Positions 8,203-16,327 of a stretch of DNA of 64,000 nt are shown here, piece by piece. Below the pieces are notes generated by a model. That model did no database searches and had not been told where the DNA came from. It saw only the letters and a list, made by a program, of their open reading frames with translations. The position numbers and the translations under genes are program-made. Source of the stretch: NAT127 sp034717695 (GTDB lineage Bacteria > Pseudomonadota > Gammaproteobacteria > Pseudomonadales > Porticoccaceae); contig JAYELS010000068.1 of NCBI GenBank assembly GCA_034717695.1, forward strand, positions 29,948 through 93,947. The letters run 5' to 3'. Each line of letters begins with the position of its first letter. Positions within the stretch are counted from its first letter, which is position 1.

Positions 8203-9126
8203 CTACTGATCGATACTGGATGGGGTTTGACGAGCTTGATCGAGGTATTGGCACATCAGTGCTGCGCCGTCGAGGATGCGGGTGGAATGGCGTTGCAGCA
8301 GGCTGGGTGGGATAAAATACAGCTGGCCATTTTGTGCCGCTTTGAGGCTCGGCCACTGGCGCCATGCGTCCACCCAGTCGGGGCGCTCCTCCCCCATGCC
8401 GCTGGCGATGATCACGTCCGGATCGGCGCGCAAGACGGTTTCGGTATTGACCACCGGCATGCGCGGACCGGCATCGGCAAAAATATTGACGCCGCTGCAC
8501 AGGCGGATCACATCGGCGATCAGGTGTCCGTCGTTGATGGTCAGCAGGGGCTGGTTCCACACCTGGTAAAACACTGAAACAGCCTCTGCACTGGCGTAGC
8601 GGGCGCGCAGCTTTTGGTAGCGCTCGCGGAAGGCGTCAGCCGCCGCCAACCCCTCATCGGCGCGACCGGCAAGGATGCCAAAATCCCGCAGGTTGTCGGC
8701 AATATCCTCAAAGGTGCGGGCTTCGGTGACGTAGACCGGCAGCCCGAGGCTTTTGAGGTGGTTGATAACGTCGATGCCGTTGCCGCTGTCCCAGGCGATC
8801 ACCAGGTCAGGGTTCATGGCCACCAGGCTTTCGCGGTTGATCTTGGTGAAGGTGCCGATGCGGGGAATCGCCAGGGCGTCCTCGGGATAGTCGCTGTAGC
8901 TGACGGTGGCGACGATATGCCCGCCAGCCCCCACCGCAAACAGCGATTCGGTGATATTGGGGGCGAGGCTGACGATGCGGCGGGCGGGTTTGTCGAGCAC
9001 CAGGGTGTCGCCGAGATTGTCTACCAGGCGGATTTCGCCCTCTTCTGTAGCAGTGGCGAAGGCCGGGGCGGCGAGGCTGAAAAGCACCATTAGAATTGCC
9101 AGGGATGTCGGGGAGCAGGTTTTCAT
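8203..9126 (-). CDS. btuF: Cobalamin/corrinoid-binding periplasmic protein BtuF
   Basis: A 307-residue class III periplasmic binding protein. After a signal peptide (MKTCSPTSLAILMVLFSLAA, cut near AFA) come RRIVSLAPNITESLFAVGAGGHIVATVSYSDYPEDA and the PDLVIAWDSGN segment, typical of BtuF. It would catch cobalamin or cobinamide after BtuB passage and hand it to an inner-membrane permease. No BtuC or BtuD gene is present in this window. The ATG at 9126 overlaps the cobD stop (ATGA); longer in-frame versions run antisense-like through cobD and were rejected. A cobN-like gene follows 15 bp later. Confidence 0.92.
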   Translation of the reverse strand: MKTCSPTSLAILMVLFSLAAPAFATATEEGEIRLVDNLGDTLVLDKPARRIVSLAPNITESLFAVGAGGHIVATVSYSDYPEDALAIPRIGTFTKINRESLVAMNPDLVIAWDSGNGIDVINHLKSLGLPVYVTEARTFEDIADNLRDFGILAGRADEGLAAADAFRERYQKLRARYASAEAVSVFYQVWNQPLLTINDGHLIADVIRLCSGVNIFADAGPRMPVVNTETVLRADPDVIIASGMGEERPDWVDAWRQWPSLKAAQNGQLYFIPPSLLQRHSTRILDGAALMCQYLDQARQTPSSIDQ

Positions 9127-10175
9127 TCCGTGTCGTCCTTTAGGAATTGAAGAATATCCAGTGTCCGCTGTTGTTGAACGCTGCTGGGCAGTCCCATACG
9201 CAGCAGGCCGCGCCGGACGTTCGGTCCTACCAAACGCAGCAGCAGGCCGCGCTGTGCTGCCGCGCGGTACAGCCGCTGCGCTCGCTGCCAGTCCAGTTCG
9301 GCGCTGATAAAGTGGGCGGCGCGCTGCCAGGGCAAGTCGGGCAACAGTGCCTGCACGGCCGCCAGCCATTGGCGGGATTGAAGATCCAGGCGCTGGCGCT
9401 GTTGCTGCTGCCAGGCGCGATCCGCCAGGGCGCGGCTGCCGATCCAGCGCGCCGGGTGACTGACGCTCCAGGGATTCATGCCGCTGCCAAGTTGCTGGAT
9501 CAGGGCAGGGTCAGCCACCACAAACCCCAGCCGCAGCCCGGCGAGGCCAAAAAACTTGCCGACAGAGCGCAGCACCACCACACCGGCGGGGCGCTGCGGG
9601 ATCAGGCTCTGCTGCGGGTGTGGGTCCATAAAGGCTTCGTCCACCACCAGCAGGCCGCCCCGGCGGGTCAGCAGTGTGGCGAGGTTTTCCAGCACCGGCC
9701 TGTGGATCAACGCAGTGGTGGGGTTGTTGGGGTTGATGACCACCGCGTGGGTGACGGTTCCGGCATTCACCAGCTGGTGCAGATGGTGAATATCCCGGTA
9801 ACTTACGGCGCTGTGCCCCGCCAGTTGCCATGCGTGGTGGTGTTCCCGATAGCCCCACAGCGGCAAGGCCACGCTTGCCGCCGCCAATAGACTGGGCAAC
9901 TGGCGAATGGCGTACTGGGAACCGGGTACGGCCAGCAGCGTATCGGGTGTACAGCGGTAATAATCGGCAGCGCTGGCGAGCAGGTCATCGTCCTCTTCCG
10001 GCAGCCTCTGCCACACCGCCTCCGGCAGTGCAGGCACCGGCCAGCTCCAGGGGCTGATGCCGGTGGACAGATCAATCCAGTCAGGCAGCGGGATGCCGAA
10101 TTCGCGGCTGGCGAGCCCGAGTTTGCCGCCGTGGATCAGGGTCATGGGATGGCTCTCAATTATGTGAGCAGTCAT
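9123..10175 (-). CDS. cobD: L-threonine-O-3-phosphate decarboxylase (CobD, called CobC in Pseudomonas)
   Basis: A PLP-dependent fold-type I enzyme of about 350 residues that makes (R)-1-aminopropan-2-ol phosphate, the linker between corrin ring and nucleotide loop. Seen: the N-terminal HGG motif, NPNNPTT, VVDEAFMD with the PLP-binding Asp, and SVGKFFGLAGLRLGF carrying the Schiff-base Lys. The start at 10175 forms an ATGA overlap with cbiB; ATGs at 10193 and 10145 are alternatives, and none has a strong ribosome site. Its product is used by CbiB, encoded just upstream. Confidence 0.92.
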   Translation of the reverse strand: MTAHIIESHPMTLIHGGKLGLASREFGIPLPDWIDLSTGISPWSWPVPALPEAVWQRLPEEDDDLLASAADYYRCTPDTLLAVPGSQYAIRQLPSLLAAASVALPLWGYREHHHAWQLAGHSAVSYRDIHHLHQLVNAGTVTHAVVINPNNPTTALIHRPVLENLATLLTRRGGLLVVDEAFMDPHPQQSLIPQRPAGVVVLRSVGKFFGLAGLRLGFVVADPALIQQLGSGMNPWSVSHPARWIGSRALADRAWQQQQRQRLDLQSRQWLAAVQALLPDLPWQRAAHFISAELDWQRAQRLYRAAAQRGLLLRLVGPNVRRGLLRMGLPSSVQQQRTLDILQFLKDDTE

Positions 10176-11089
10176 GTGAACCACAGCAGCCATTCAACAA
10201 GCGCCAGCGTCACCACCCACAGGGCAATGGCGCGCCACAGCAGCCCCAGTGCCCGCTCAATATCCGCCGGTTGCGCCTCGCGACCACAGCCGAGTATTGG
10301 CCGCCACTCCTCACGACCATGGTAGAAAGAAGGTCCACCGAGGAGGATGCCCAGCGCCCCGGCGCCAGCGGCCATCACCGGTCCGCCATTGGGGCTGGCT
10401 GCCTGCGGTGCCTGCTGCTGCCAGCAGCGGATGGCGGCGCGCAGGTTGCCCGCAAGCCCGTAGGCCAGGGCGCAGAGGCGGGCGGGCAGCCAGTTGAGGG
10501 CATCGTCGAGGCGCGCGGCAACGCGACCAAAATGCAGGTAGCGGGCCGAACGATAACCCCAGCGGGCATCGAGGGTGTTGGCGAGGCGATAGAGCAACAC
10601 TCCCGGCGCGCCCGCCAGCGCAAACCAGAACAGCGGCGCCAGCACCGCATCGCTGCCGTTCTCGAGCACCGATTCCACCGTGGCACGGGTTGCGCCGCTG
10701 GCGTCGAGCGCTGCGGTATCGCGGCTGACGATCATGGCGACCGCCCGTCTGGCGGCATCCAGGTCACCGGCCAGCAAGGGCCTCGCCACCGCCCGGGCGT
10801 GTTCCGCCAGGCTGCGGTTGCCGATACACAGGTAGAGAACCAGTACCTCAACGGCGATCAACAGCGGGTTGTCGAGTGAGGAAAGTAGCTGCCACAGCAA
10901 CAGGGCGGGGAGCAGCGCCAGTACCAGCCACCCGAGAAGGCCCGCCAGTTGCTGGCGGGTGGCTCTGTGGGTTTCATGGCGCAACAGGCTTTCCAGCCTT
11001 GTCACCAGGCGGCCAAAACCCACCAGCGGGTGCCAGCGGCGCGGCTCACCCAGCAGGGCGTCGAGGAGCAGGGCCAGCAGGATGGTCAT
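10172..11089 (-). CDS. cbiB: Adenosylcobinamide-phosphate synthase CbiB (CobD in Pseudomonas naming)
   Basis: A 305-residue integral membrane enzyme that joins adenosylcobyric acid to aminopropanol (phosphate). It begins MTILLALLLDALLGEPRRWHPLVGFGRL, the family signature with the DxxxGEPxxxHP pattern. Later it shows VSRDTAALD and the ATVESVLENGSDAVLAPLFW block, in which the ExxxxN residues are conserved in CbiB. Four to five membrane segments are visible. The ATG at 11089 overlaps the cobS stop by ATGA; the longer in-frame extension lies over cobS and is an artefact. Confidence 0.95.
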   Translation of the reverse strand: MTILLALLLDALLGEPRRWHPLVGFGRLVTRLESLLRHETHRATRQQLAGLLGWLVLALLPALLLWQLLSSLDNPLLIAVEVLVLYLCIGNRSLAEHARAVARPLLAGDLDAARRAVAMIVSRDTAALDASGATRATVESVLENGSDAVLAPLFWFALAGAPGVLLYRLANTLDARWGYRSARYLHFGRVAARLDDALNWLPARLCALAYGLAGNLRAAIRCWQQQAPQAASPNGGPVMAAGAGALGILLGGPSFYHGREEWRPILGCGREAQPADIERALGLLWRAIALWVVTLALVEWLLWFT

Positions 11090-11922
11090 GGCACCAGGCC
11101 ATTGATAGTTAGCCCCTGGGTTTGAACAAACAGCGCAGTGGCAACCAGCAGGGCAACTTCGAGCAGTTCCACCAGCGCCCCGGCGCCATCGCCGGTAAAG
11201 CCGCCGAGGCGCTGGATCATGGCCCGCCGCCACAGGGCAAATACCGCCACGGCAACTGCCAGCCACAGGCACAGCAGCAACAGCGGCAGGCACAGGGCTA
11301 GCAGCCCCAGCACCAGCAATACCGCCAGGATCAGCCCTGGCCTGGAGGCATTGCGGGCCAGTCCGTCGCCCATGCCGCCCTCCCGCACATAGGGCAGGCT
11401 GACAAAGGCCAGGGGCAGAACCGTGCGGGCCAGCACGGGGATCAGCCACCAAAAAATACCGGAGGCACCGGTCAGCAGGGTATCCAGCGCCGCCACTTTG
11501 ACCAGGAGCACCATCACGATGGCGACAACTCCGATGGGGCCGCAGGCCGGGTCTTTCATGATGGCAAGGGTGCGCGCCCGGTCGCCCATGCCGCCCACCC
11601 AGGCATCGGCGCAATCCGCCAGGCCATCGAGGTGGAGAGCGCCGGTGAGGGCCAGCCATGCGGTCGTGATCAGCGCGGCATTGAGGAGCAGGCTATTGAG
11701 CGGCTTGGCATTGAGGAGGAAGTCACCCGGCAACAGCGCCGCCAGTAAAGTGAGAATCAGCCCGATCACCAGCCCCGCCGCCGGGTACCAATGCAGTGAG
11801 CGGCCCAGGGTTGCGGCGCCGACTTCACCACTGGCCCCACCCCTGACACGCACCGGGATACGGGTCAACAAACCGAGGGCGATGGCCAGTGCCTGGGCTT
11901 CCTGCTTTGCCAGCCTGAACAT
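11086..11922 (-). CDS. cobS: Adenosylcobinamide-GDP ribazoletransferase (cobalamin synthase) CobS
   Basis: A 278-residue polytopic membrane enzyme that joins AdoCbi-GDP to alpha-ribazole(-phosphate), the last assembly step. It shows the conserved acidic HLDGLADCADAWVGGMGDRARTLAIMKDPACGPIG region that binds Mg2+ and the substrates, and GLLTRIPVRV at the N-terminus. The ATG at 11922 shares one base with the TGA of cobC (TGATG). Substrates come from CobU (AdoCbi-GDP) and CobT (alpha-ribazole phosphate), both in this operon. Confidence 0.95.
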   Translation of the reverse strand: MFRLAKQEAQALAIALGLLTRIPVRVRGGASGEVGAATLGRSLHWYPAAGLVIGLILTLLAALLPGDFLLNAKPLNSLLLNAALITTAWLALTGALHLDGLADCADAWVGGMGDRARTLAIMKDPACGPIGVVAIVMVLLVKVAALDTLLTGASGIFWWLIPVLARTVLPLAFVSLPYVREGGMGDGLARNASRPGLILAVLLVLGLLALCLPLLLLCLWLAVAVAVFALWRRAMIQRLGGFTGDGAGALVELLEVALLVATALFVQTQGLTINGLVP

Positions 11923-12533
11923 CAACCGGCTCCCCCTTGATGCAGGATAAGCTGGGGGAAATCCCCGTCATCGAGGTGATACACCCGCAGCCGGGTGAGG
12001 CCGCCATGGGGAATGCTGAAATGCTGGCTGCTGGTGAGGGGTGCGCCCAGCAGGTGGCACAGCAGCAGGCGGATGGCGCCGCCGTGCAGAACCAGCAGCA
12101 GATGCTCGCCGCGATGGCGGTCCAGCAGTGCCCGCCAGGTGGCGGCGAGGCGATCCCGGGCGGCGGTGAGGGGCTCGCCGCCGGGGGGCGTGACGGCGCC
12201 GGGGAAACGGTGGTAGTGCTCCAGAGCGTCCGCCTCCTCCCGCCACAGGGCGGTGATATCGCGGCCCTCCCAGGCGCCGAAGTGAATCTCCCTGAGGCCC
12301 GCTTCGATCTGGAATGGCAGGCTCCGCCCAATGGCGAAATGCTCGGCAAACGCCCGGCAGCGCTGCAGTGGGGAGCTCAGCACCCGCTGCCAGCCCCCGT
12401 GGCGTTCGAGGGCGGCGGCCATCTGCCGCCAGCCCTCAGCCGTGAGGGGCGAATCGGTGCTGCCGCGAAGGATATCGCCCCCCTCGCAGGCGCCGTGGCG
12501 CAGCAGGTCGAGGGTGGTGGGGCTGTCAGTCAC
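11922..12533 (-). CDS. cobC: Alpha-ribazole phosphatase, histidine phosphatase family (CobC)
   Basis: A 203-residue phosphoglycerate-mutase-like phosphatase. The catalytic LLRHG loop is at residues 10-14, SSPLQRC follows, REIHFGAWEG carries the conserved acidic residue, and LLVLHGGAIR provides the second catalytic His. Between cobT and cobS, the likely role is removing phosphate from alpha-ribazole phosphate or AdoCbl-phosphate. The start codon is GTG (12533), overlapping the cobT stop by 8 bp. Confidence 0.92.
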   Translation of the reverse strand: MTDSPTTLDLLRHGACEGGDILRGSTDSPLTAEGWRQMAAALERHGGWQRVLSSPLQRCRAFAEHFAIGRSLPFQIEAGLREIHFGAWEGRDITALWREEADALEHYHRFPGAVTPPGGEPLTAARDRLAATWRALLDRHRGEHLLLVLHGGAIRLLLCHLLGAPLTSSQHFSIPHGGLTRLRVYHLDDGDFPQLILHQGGAG

Positions 12534-13677
12534 CGCTGCTCACCCCCGCTTCGGCAAAGGTGGCCATCTCCCTGTGCAGGGCGCAGGCCGCCACCAGCAG
12601 GGGCAGGGCGGCCGCGGCGCCGCTGCCCTCGCCGAGGCGCATCCCCAGGTTGAGCAGGGGCCGGGCGCGCAGGGCGTCCAGCAGGTGGCGATGGCCCGGT
12701 TCGGTGGAGTGGTGGGCAAACAGCAGCCAGTCCCGCACCCCGGGGTTGAGGCGGCAGGCGAGCAGCGCCGCCGCCGTGCAGATATAGCCGTCCACCAGGC
12801 TTGGCACTCCCCGCTGGGCGGCGGCCACGTAGGCACCGGTGAGGGCGGCGATCTCCAGCCCCCCGAGGCGGCGCAGGGTTTCCAGGGGCGTGGTGCACTT
12901 GCCCCGGTGCCGTTCGAGGGCCCGGGCCACCGCCGCCCGCTTGCGGGCAAGGCCCGCCAGGTCGACGCCGGTGCCGGTGCCCAGGGTGTCGTCCACCGCC
13001 AGGTCGAGCAGGGCGCAGGCGAGGGCCGCCGTGGTGGCGGTGTTGCCGATCCCCATCTCGCCGCCGATGAACAGCTGGGGCCTGTCACCGGCGAGGATCT
13101 CCGCCGCCCCGGCGTCGAGGGCGGCGGCCAGCAGGGCGGGGCTCATGGCCGCTCCCGTGCGGATATTGGCGCTGCCCGGGGCCAGTTGCAGATCCGTGAC
13201 GGCGGGGTGGCCGCTGATGTCCGGGGGCAGGGGCCGGGCGGTGCCCAGATTAACCACCCGGAAATCTGCCCCCTGGTGCCGCGCCAGCACCGAGATGGCG
13301 GCGCCGCCCCGGGCGAAGTTGCCGATCATCTCCGCCGTCACCGCCTGGGGAAAGGCCGACACCCCGTCCGCCCCTATGCCGTGGTCGGCGGCGAACACCC
13401 GCACCCGGCAGTGATCGAGGGTCGGCAGTGGCGTACCCTGCCAACCGGCAAAGGCTATGGCGATATCTTCCAGCCTTCCCAGGGAGCCGGGGGGTTTGGT
13501 CAGTTGGGTTTGGCGTTGGCGGGCGGATTCTCTGGCGGCCTGTGAGATGGGTGCCGCCGGCAAGTTCAGCCAGGTTGGGGAGAGGTCTGACGTACCCAAT
13601 GCACTCGCGTTGCTCGCGGGGCAGGCTCTCTGACGTCTGAAGTCGGACGCAAAAGCGGTAGTGCTGTTCTGGATCAC
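12526..13677 (-). CDS. cobT: Nicotinate-nucleotide--dimethylbenzimidazole phosphoribosyltransferase CobT, with unusual N-terminus
   Basis: CobT activates the lower-ligand base to alpha-ribazole phosphate. The family body begins at WLNLPAAPISQAARESARQR and continues with LTKPPGSLGRLE, FAADHGIGADGVSAFP, IGGEMGIGNTATT and NLGMRLGEGSGAA, which holds the catalytic Glu. The first 30 or so residues are not like CobT. They are encoded by repeat-like DNA (GGTCTGACGT and TGACGTCTGA motifs). There is no ATG in this part: the frame opens with GTG at 13677, and a TTG at 13599 would give a nearly normal-length protein. The true start is unclear. It is 58 bp from cobU. Confidence 0.9.
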   Translation of the reverse strand: MIQNSTTAFASDFRRQRACPASNASALGTSDLSPTWLNLPAAPISQAARESARQRQTQLTKPPGSLGRLEDIAIAFAGWQGTPLPTLDHCRVRVFAADHGIGADGVSAFPQAVTAEMIGNFARGGAAISVLARHQGADFRVVNLGTARPLPPDISGHPAVTDLQLAPGSANIRTGAAMSPALLAAALDAGAAEILAGDRPQLFIGGEMGIGNTATTAALACALLDLAVDDTLGTGTGVDLAGLARKRAAVARALERHRGKCTTPLETLRRLGGLEIAALTGAYVAAAQRGVPSLVDGYICTAAALLACRLNPGVRDWLLFAHHSTEPGHRHLLDALRARPLLNLGMRLGEGSGAAAALPLLVAACALHREMATFAEAGVSSGD

Positions 13678-13758
13678 GATAAATTCCCGATGTCAGTAGG
13701 TCCGCCATGGTGCGGATCGGCCACCCAAAAAAGCGTCAGACGTCGGACGTCCGACCCA
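13584..13758. repeat. Repeat element (TGACGTC family) across the cobU-cobT junction
   Basis: Three blocks related to the inverted-repeat element at 25939-26092 are found here: 13584-13593 (GGTCTGACGT), 13629-13650 (containing TGACGTCTGA and GTCGGACGC) and 13733-13758 (AGCGTCAGACGTCGGACGTC then CGACCC, in the opposite orientation). The outer blocks have the same inward/outward layout as the arms at 25939/26061. The element encodes the first part of CobT and the last residues plus stop of CobU (LGRTSDV-stop). It looks like an insertion that both neighbouring genes now read into. Confidence 0.7.
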
Positions 13759-14293
13759 AGTCTTTCAACTCAAGCCCCAAACCCGCCACCACCAGGGTGA
13801 CCCGCCGGGCCACCTGGGCCAGCTGCTGGTGGAGCCAGCCGCTCTCGTCGACAAACTGGCGGGTCAGCTCCCCGAGGGGCACGATGCCGGTGCCCACCTC
13901 GTTGCTTACCAGGATCACCCGGCCGGGGAGCTGGCCGACGGTCCTGAGCAGGGCGTCCCGCTCGGCGGGCCAGCGTTGGTTGTGCAGGCAGTTGCTGAGC
14001 CACAGGGTCAGGCAGTCCACCACCAGGCAGCGGTCGGGGCGCGCCAGGGTGTCGAGGGTGTCGGCGAGGTCAAGGGGGGATTCCACCGTCTGCCACTCGG
14101 GACCGCGCCGCGCCCGGTGGTGGCTGATGCGGGCCGCCATCTCGTCATCCCCGGCGCTGGCGGTGGCGATGTAGATAAGCCGATGCCCGCTCTCCCGAGC
14201 CCGGGCCTCGGCGAGCCGACTCTTGCCGGAGCGCGCGCCGCCGAGGATCAGCTCGACGCCGGGATGGGGGTGGTCGGTAGTGGTCCTGTTCAT
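13736..14293 (-). CDS. cobU: Bifunctional adenosylcobinamide kinase / adenosylcobinamide-phosphate guanylyltransferase CobU (CobP)
   Basis: A 185-residue enzyme that phosphorylates adenosylcobinamide and then attaches GMP from GTP. Seen: the P-loop GGARSGKSRLAE near residue 17, IYIATASAGDDEM, HHRARRGPEW with the His that is guanylylated, VVDCLTLWLSN and VSNEVGTGIVP. The ATG at 14293 follows cbiZ by 7 bp with a GAG-type ribosome site. The last residues (GRTSDV) are encoded by a repeat element that also provides the stop codon, so the C-terminus has probably been replaced; the catalytic core is intact. Confidence 0.94.
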   Translation of the reverse strand: MNRTTTDHPHPGVELILGGARSGKSRLAEARARESGHRLIYIATASAGDDEMAARISHHRARRGPEWQTVESPLDLADTLDTLARPDRCLVVDCLTLWLSNCLHNQRWPAERDALLRTVGQLPGRVILVSNEVGTGIVPLGELTRQFVDESGWLHQQLAQVARRVTLVVAGLGLELKDLGRTSDV

Positions 14294-14300
14294 GGTTGTC

Positions 14301-15026
14301 TCACGCCAGATGGTGGCTATCGAAGGGGCCGCGCTGACGGATCGAGTCGCCAATGGCCGCGAGGGTCAGGCGAGCCAACTGCTCGCCAAATAGTGTGTGC
14401 TTGCCGGCGTGGTGAACCGTCCCCGGGCCGGCGCCGCCGAACACCGCGATGGCGTCGGTGCCGGTGCCGGTGGCAACCCCGCCGGACAGGGGGCTGCGGA
14501 CATCCAGATCCTGGAGCGCGGCGGCCTTGGCTTCGGTGGCTGTCAGTACCATCTCCACCATCACCGCCGGGTCGAGTCGCGCACCGCACAGCACCGCCAG
14601 GTTGATGGTGCCGGGGGCCGGCAAGCCCTCGCCCAGGTGCCGGTATTCGGCGCGGTCACCGGCGCGCCGTGCATTGCCGAGACCGGTGGTGGCGAGCACC
14701 GCCAGGTCCACCCCGCAGAGGGTGGCGCGGCGCACCCGCAGGGACTTCATGGAGGCAGCGGTGAGCATCGCCAGGGTGGGTTCGCGCCAGCCCCGGGCCT
14801 CGCACAGCCGCGCCACCGTCCGGGCCGGGGTTTCGGTGATGGGCTCGCCGCTCACCCGCAGGTTCAGCCAGCGGCCCACCTCGGCAAGGCCGCCGCCCAC
14901 CACTGCCGAGCTCAGGGCCAGGCGGGGGGCATCGAAGCGCAGGGTTGTCCATTCCATACAGTGCTGGAGCACAGCTCCGGGTATCAGCGGGAGGGTTGGG
15001 TCGACGGGGAGGGCGCTGGCGATCAT
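14301..15026 (-). CDS. cbiZ: Adenosylcobinamide amidohydrolase CbiZ
   Basis: CbiZ cleaves the aminopropanol side chain from (pseudo)cobinamide to give adenosylcobyric acid, allowing salvage and lower-ligand remodelling. The 241-residue protein matches the family: TTLRFDAPRLALSSAVVGGG, a central ATTGLGNARRAGD block, PGTINLAVLCGARLDPAVMVE, and the C-terminal SGGVATGTGTDAIAV. The ATG at 15026 overlaps the cobB stop (ATGA). Together with CbiB, BluB and CobT it lets the cell rebuild scavenged corrinoids with dimethylbenzimidazole. Confidence 0.93.
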   Translation of the reverse strand: MIASALPVDPTLPLIPGAVLQHCMEWTTLRFDAPRLALSSAVVGGGLAEVGRWLNLRVSGEPITETPARTVARLCEARGWREPTLAMLTAASMKSLRVRRATLCGVDLAVLATTGLGNARRAGDRAEYRHLGEGLPAPGTINLAVLCGARLDPAVMVEMVLTATEAKAAALQDLDVRSPLSGGVATGTGTDAIAVFGGAGPGTVHHAGKHTLFGEQLARLTLAAIGDSIRQRGPFDSHHLA

Positions 15027-16327
15027 CGCGCTGTCCCCCTGAACAGGGCGGCCGCCGCCCCGGGGTTGGAGGGCAGGTACCAGTGGATGTAGGAGGCGGT
15101 CAGGGCGCCGGCCCGAAACAGCCCCTCCCCCTCGCCGCCGCCGGGATACCGGGTTGCCATGCACTCAAAGGGCGGCGGCGCCACGAAGGTCGAATAGTGG
15201 AAGGCATGGCCCCGCAGCTGGCCCGCGGCGAACCGTGCAGCCTGCAGGCCGAGCCCCCCCAGGCGCTCCCCCATGGCGGCGTCGGCGGGGATCAACCCGG
15301 CCAGGGCGCGCCGATGGCCGTCGGCCCGGGCCAGGGATTCCAGCAGGTACAGCATGCCGCCGCATTCGGCGACAATGGGCTTGCCGGCCCGGTGGTGGCG
15401 GCGGATGGCGGCGAGCAGGGTGCCGTTGTCCGCCAGGCTGTCGAGATGCAGCTCCGGGTAACCCCCCGGCAGGTAGAGGCTGTCGGCGTCGGGCAGCCGG
15501 TGGTCCCGCAGGGGGGAGAAATAGTTCAGGCGGGCGCCCATGGCCACCAGCAGGTCGAGGTTGGCCTGATAGACGAAGCTGAAGGCCTCGTCCCGTGCCA
15601 CGGCGACGCGCAGACCCGCCAGCAGCGGTGGCGGAGGGGACAGCGCCGGTGCGGTAAATCCCACCGCCGCGGGCAGGTCCGCCAGGGGGCTTTGGGCAAT
15701 CAGGCTCGCCGCCCCGTCGAGGCGGGTATCCAGATCGGCGATGGCATCCGGCTGGTGCAAGCCGAGGTGCCGTTCCGGGAGGGCGATGGCGGCGCTGCTG
15801 GATAGTCCGCCGAGCCACGGCAGGTCGGCGGGCAGGCTTTCCCTTAGCATCTCACCGTGGCGCTCACTCGCCACCCGGTTGGCGATCACGCCACTCACCC
15901 GCAGGTCGGGGCGGTAGCGTGCCAGGCCCTGTGCCACGGCCCCGAAGGTCTGGGCCATGGCGCCGGCGTCGATGACCAGGGCCACCGGCAGGCCGAAGCG
16001 CACCGCAAGGCTGGCACTTGACGGCGTACCGTCGTAGAGCCCCATCACCCCTTCCACCAGGATCAGGTCCGCCTCGCCGGCGGCCTCGAACAGCAGTTGC
16101 TGGCACCGGGCGTCGCCCACCATCCACAGATCGAGGGGGTGCACGGGCTCGCCGGACGCCCGCCGGTGGATCATCGGGTCGAGGAAATCCGGCCCGGTCT
16201 TGAGTACCCGCACCCGGCGCCCCTGGCGGCGGTGGTGGCGGGCGAGGGCTGCCACCACCGTGGTCTTGCCCTGGCCGGACGCGGGGGCGCTGACCAGCAA
16301 CGCCGGGCAGTACCGGGTCTCAGCCAT
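15023..16327 (-). CDS. cobB: Cobyrinate a,c-diamide synthase CobB (CbiA)
   Basis: A 434-residue ATP- and glutamine-dependent amidotransferase that amidates cobyrinate at carboxylates a and c. Seen: the dethiobiotin-synthetase-like P-loop VSAPASGQGKTTV near residue 12, KTGPDFLDPMIH, EGVMGLYDG, and the C-terminal class I-type glutaminase with YLPGGYPEL and ECGGMLYLLE, whose Cys is the nucleophile. The ATG at 16327 overlaps the preceding gene by 8 bp. It normally belongs to de novo synthesis, so corrin-ring genes may exist elsewhere in the genome. Confidence 0.94.
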   Translation of the reverse strand: MAETRYCPALLVSAPASGQGKTTVVAALARHHRRQGRRVRVLKTGPDFLDPMIHRRASGEPVHPLDLWMVGDARCQQLLFEAAGEADLILVEGVMGLYDGTPSSASLAVRFGLPVALVIDAGAMAQTFGAVAQGLARYRPDLRVSGVIANRVASERHGEMLRESLPADLPWLGGLSSSAAIALPERHLGLHQPDAIADLDTRLDGAASLIAQSPLADLPAAVGFTAPALSPPPPLLAGLRVAVARDEAFSFVYQANLDLLVAMGARLNYFSPLRDHRLPDADSLYLPGGYPELHLDSLADNGTLLAAIRRHHRAGKPIVAECGGMLYLLESLARADGHRRALAGLIPADAAMGERLGGLGLQAARFAAGQLRGHAFHYSTFVAPPPFECMATRYPGGGEGEGLFRAGALTASYIHWYLPSNPGAAAALFRGTAR

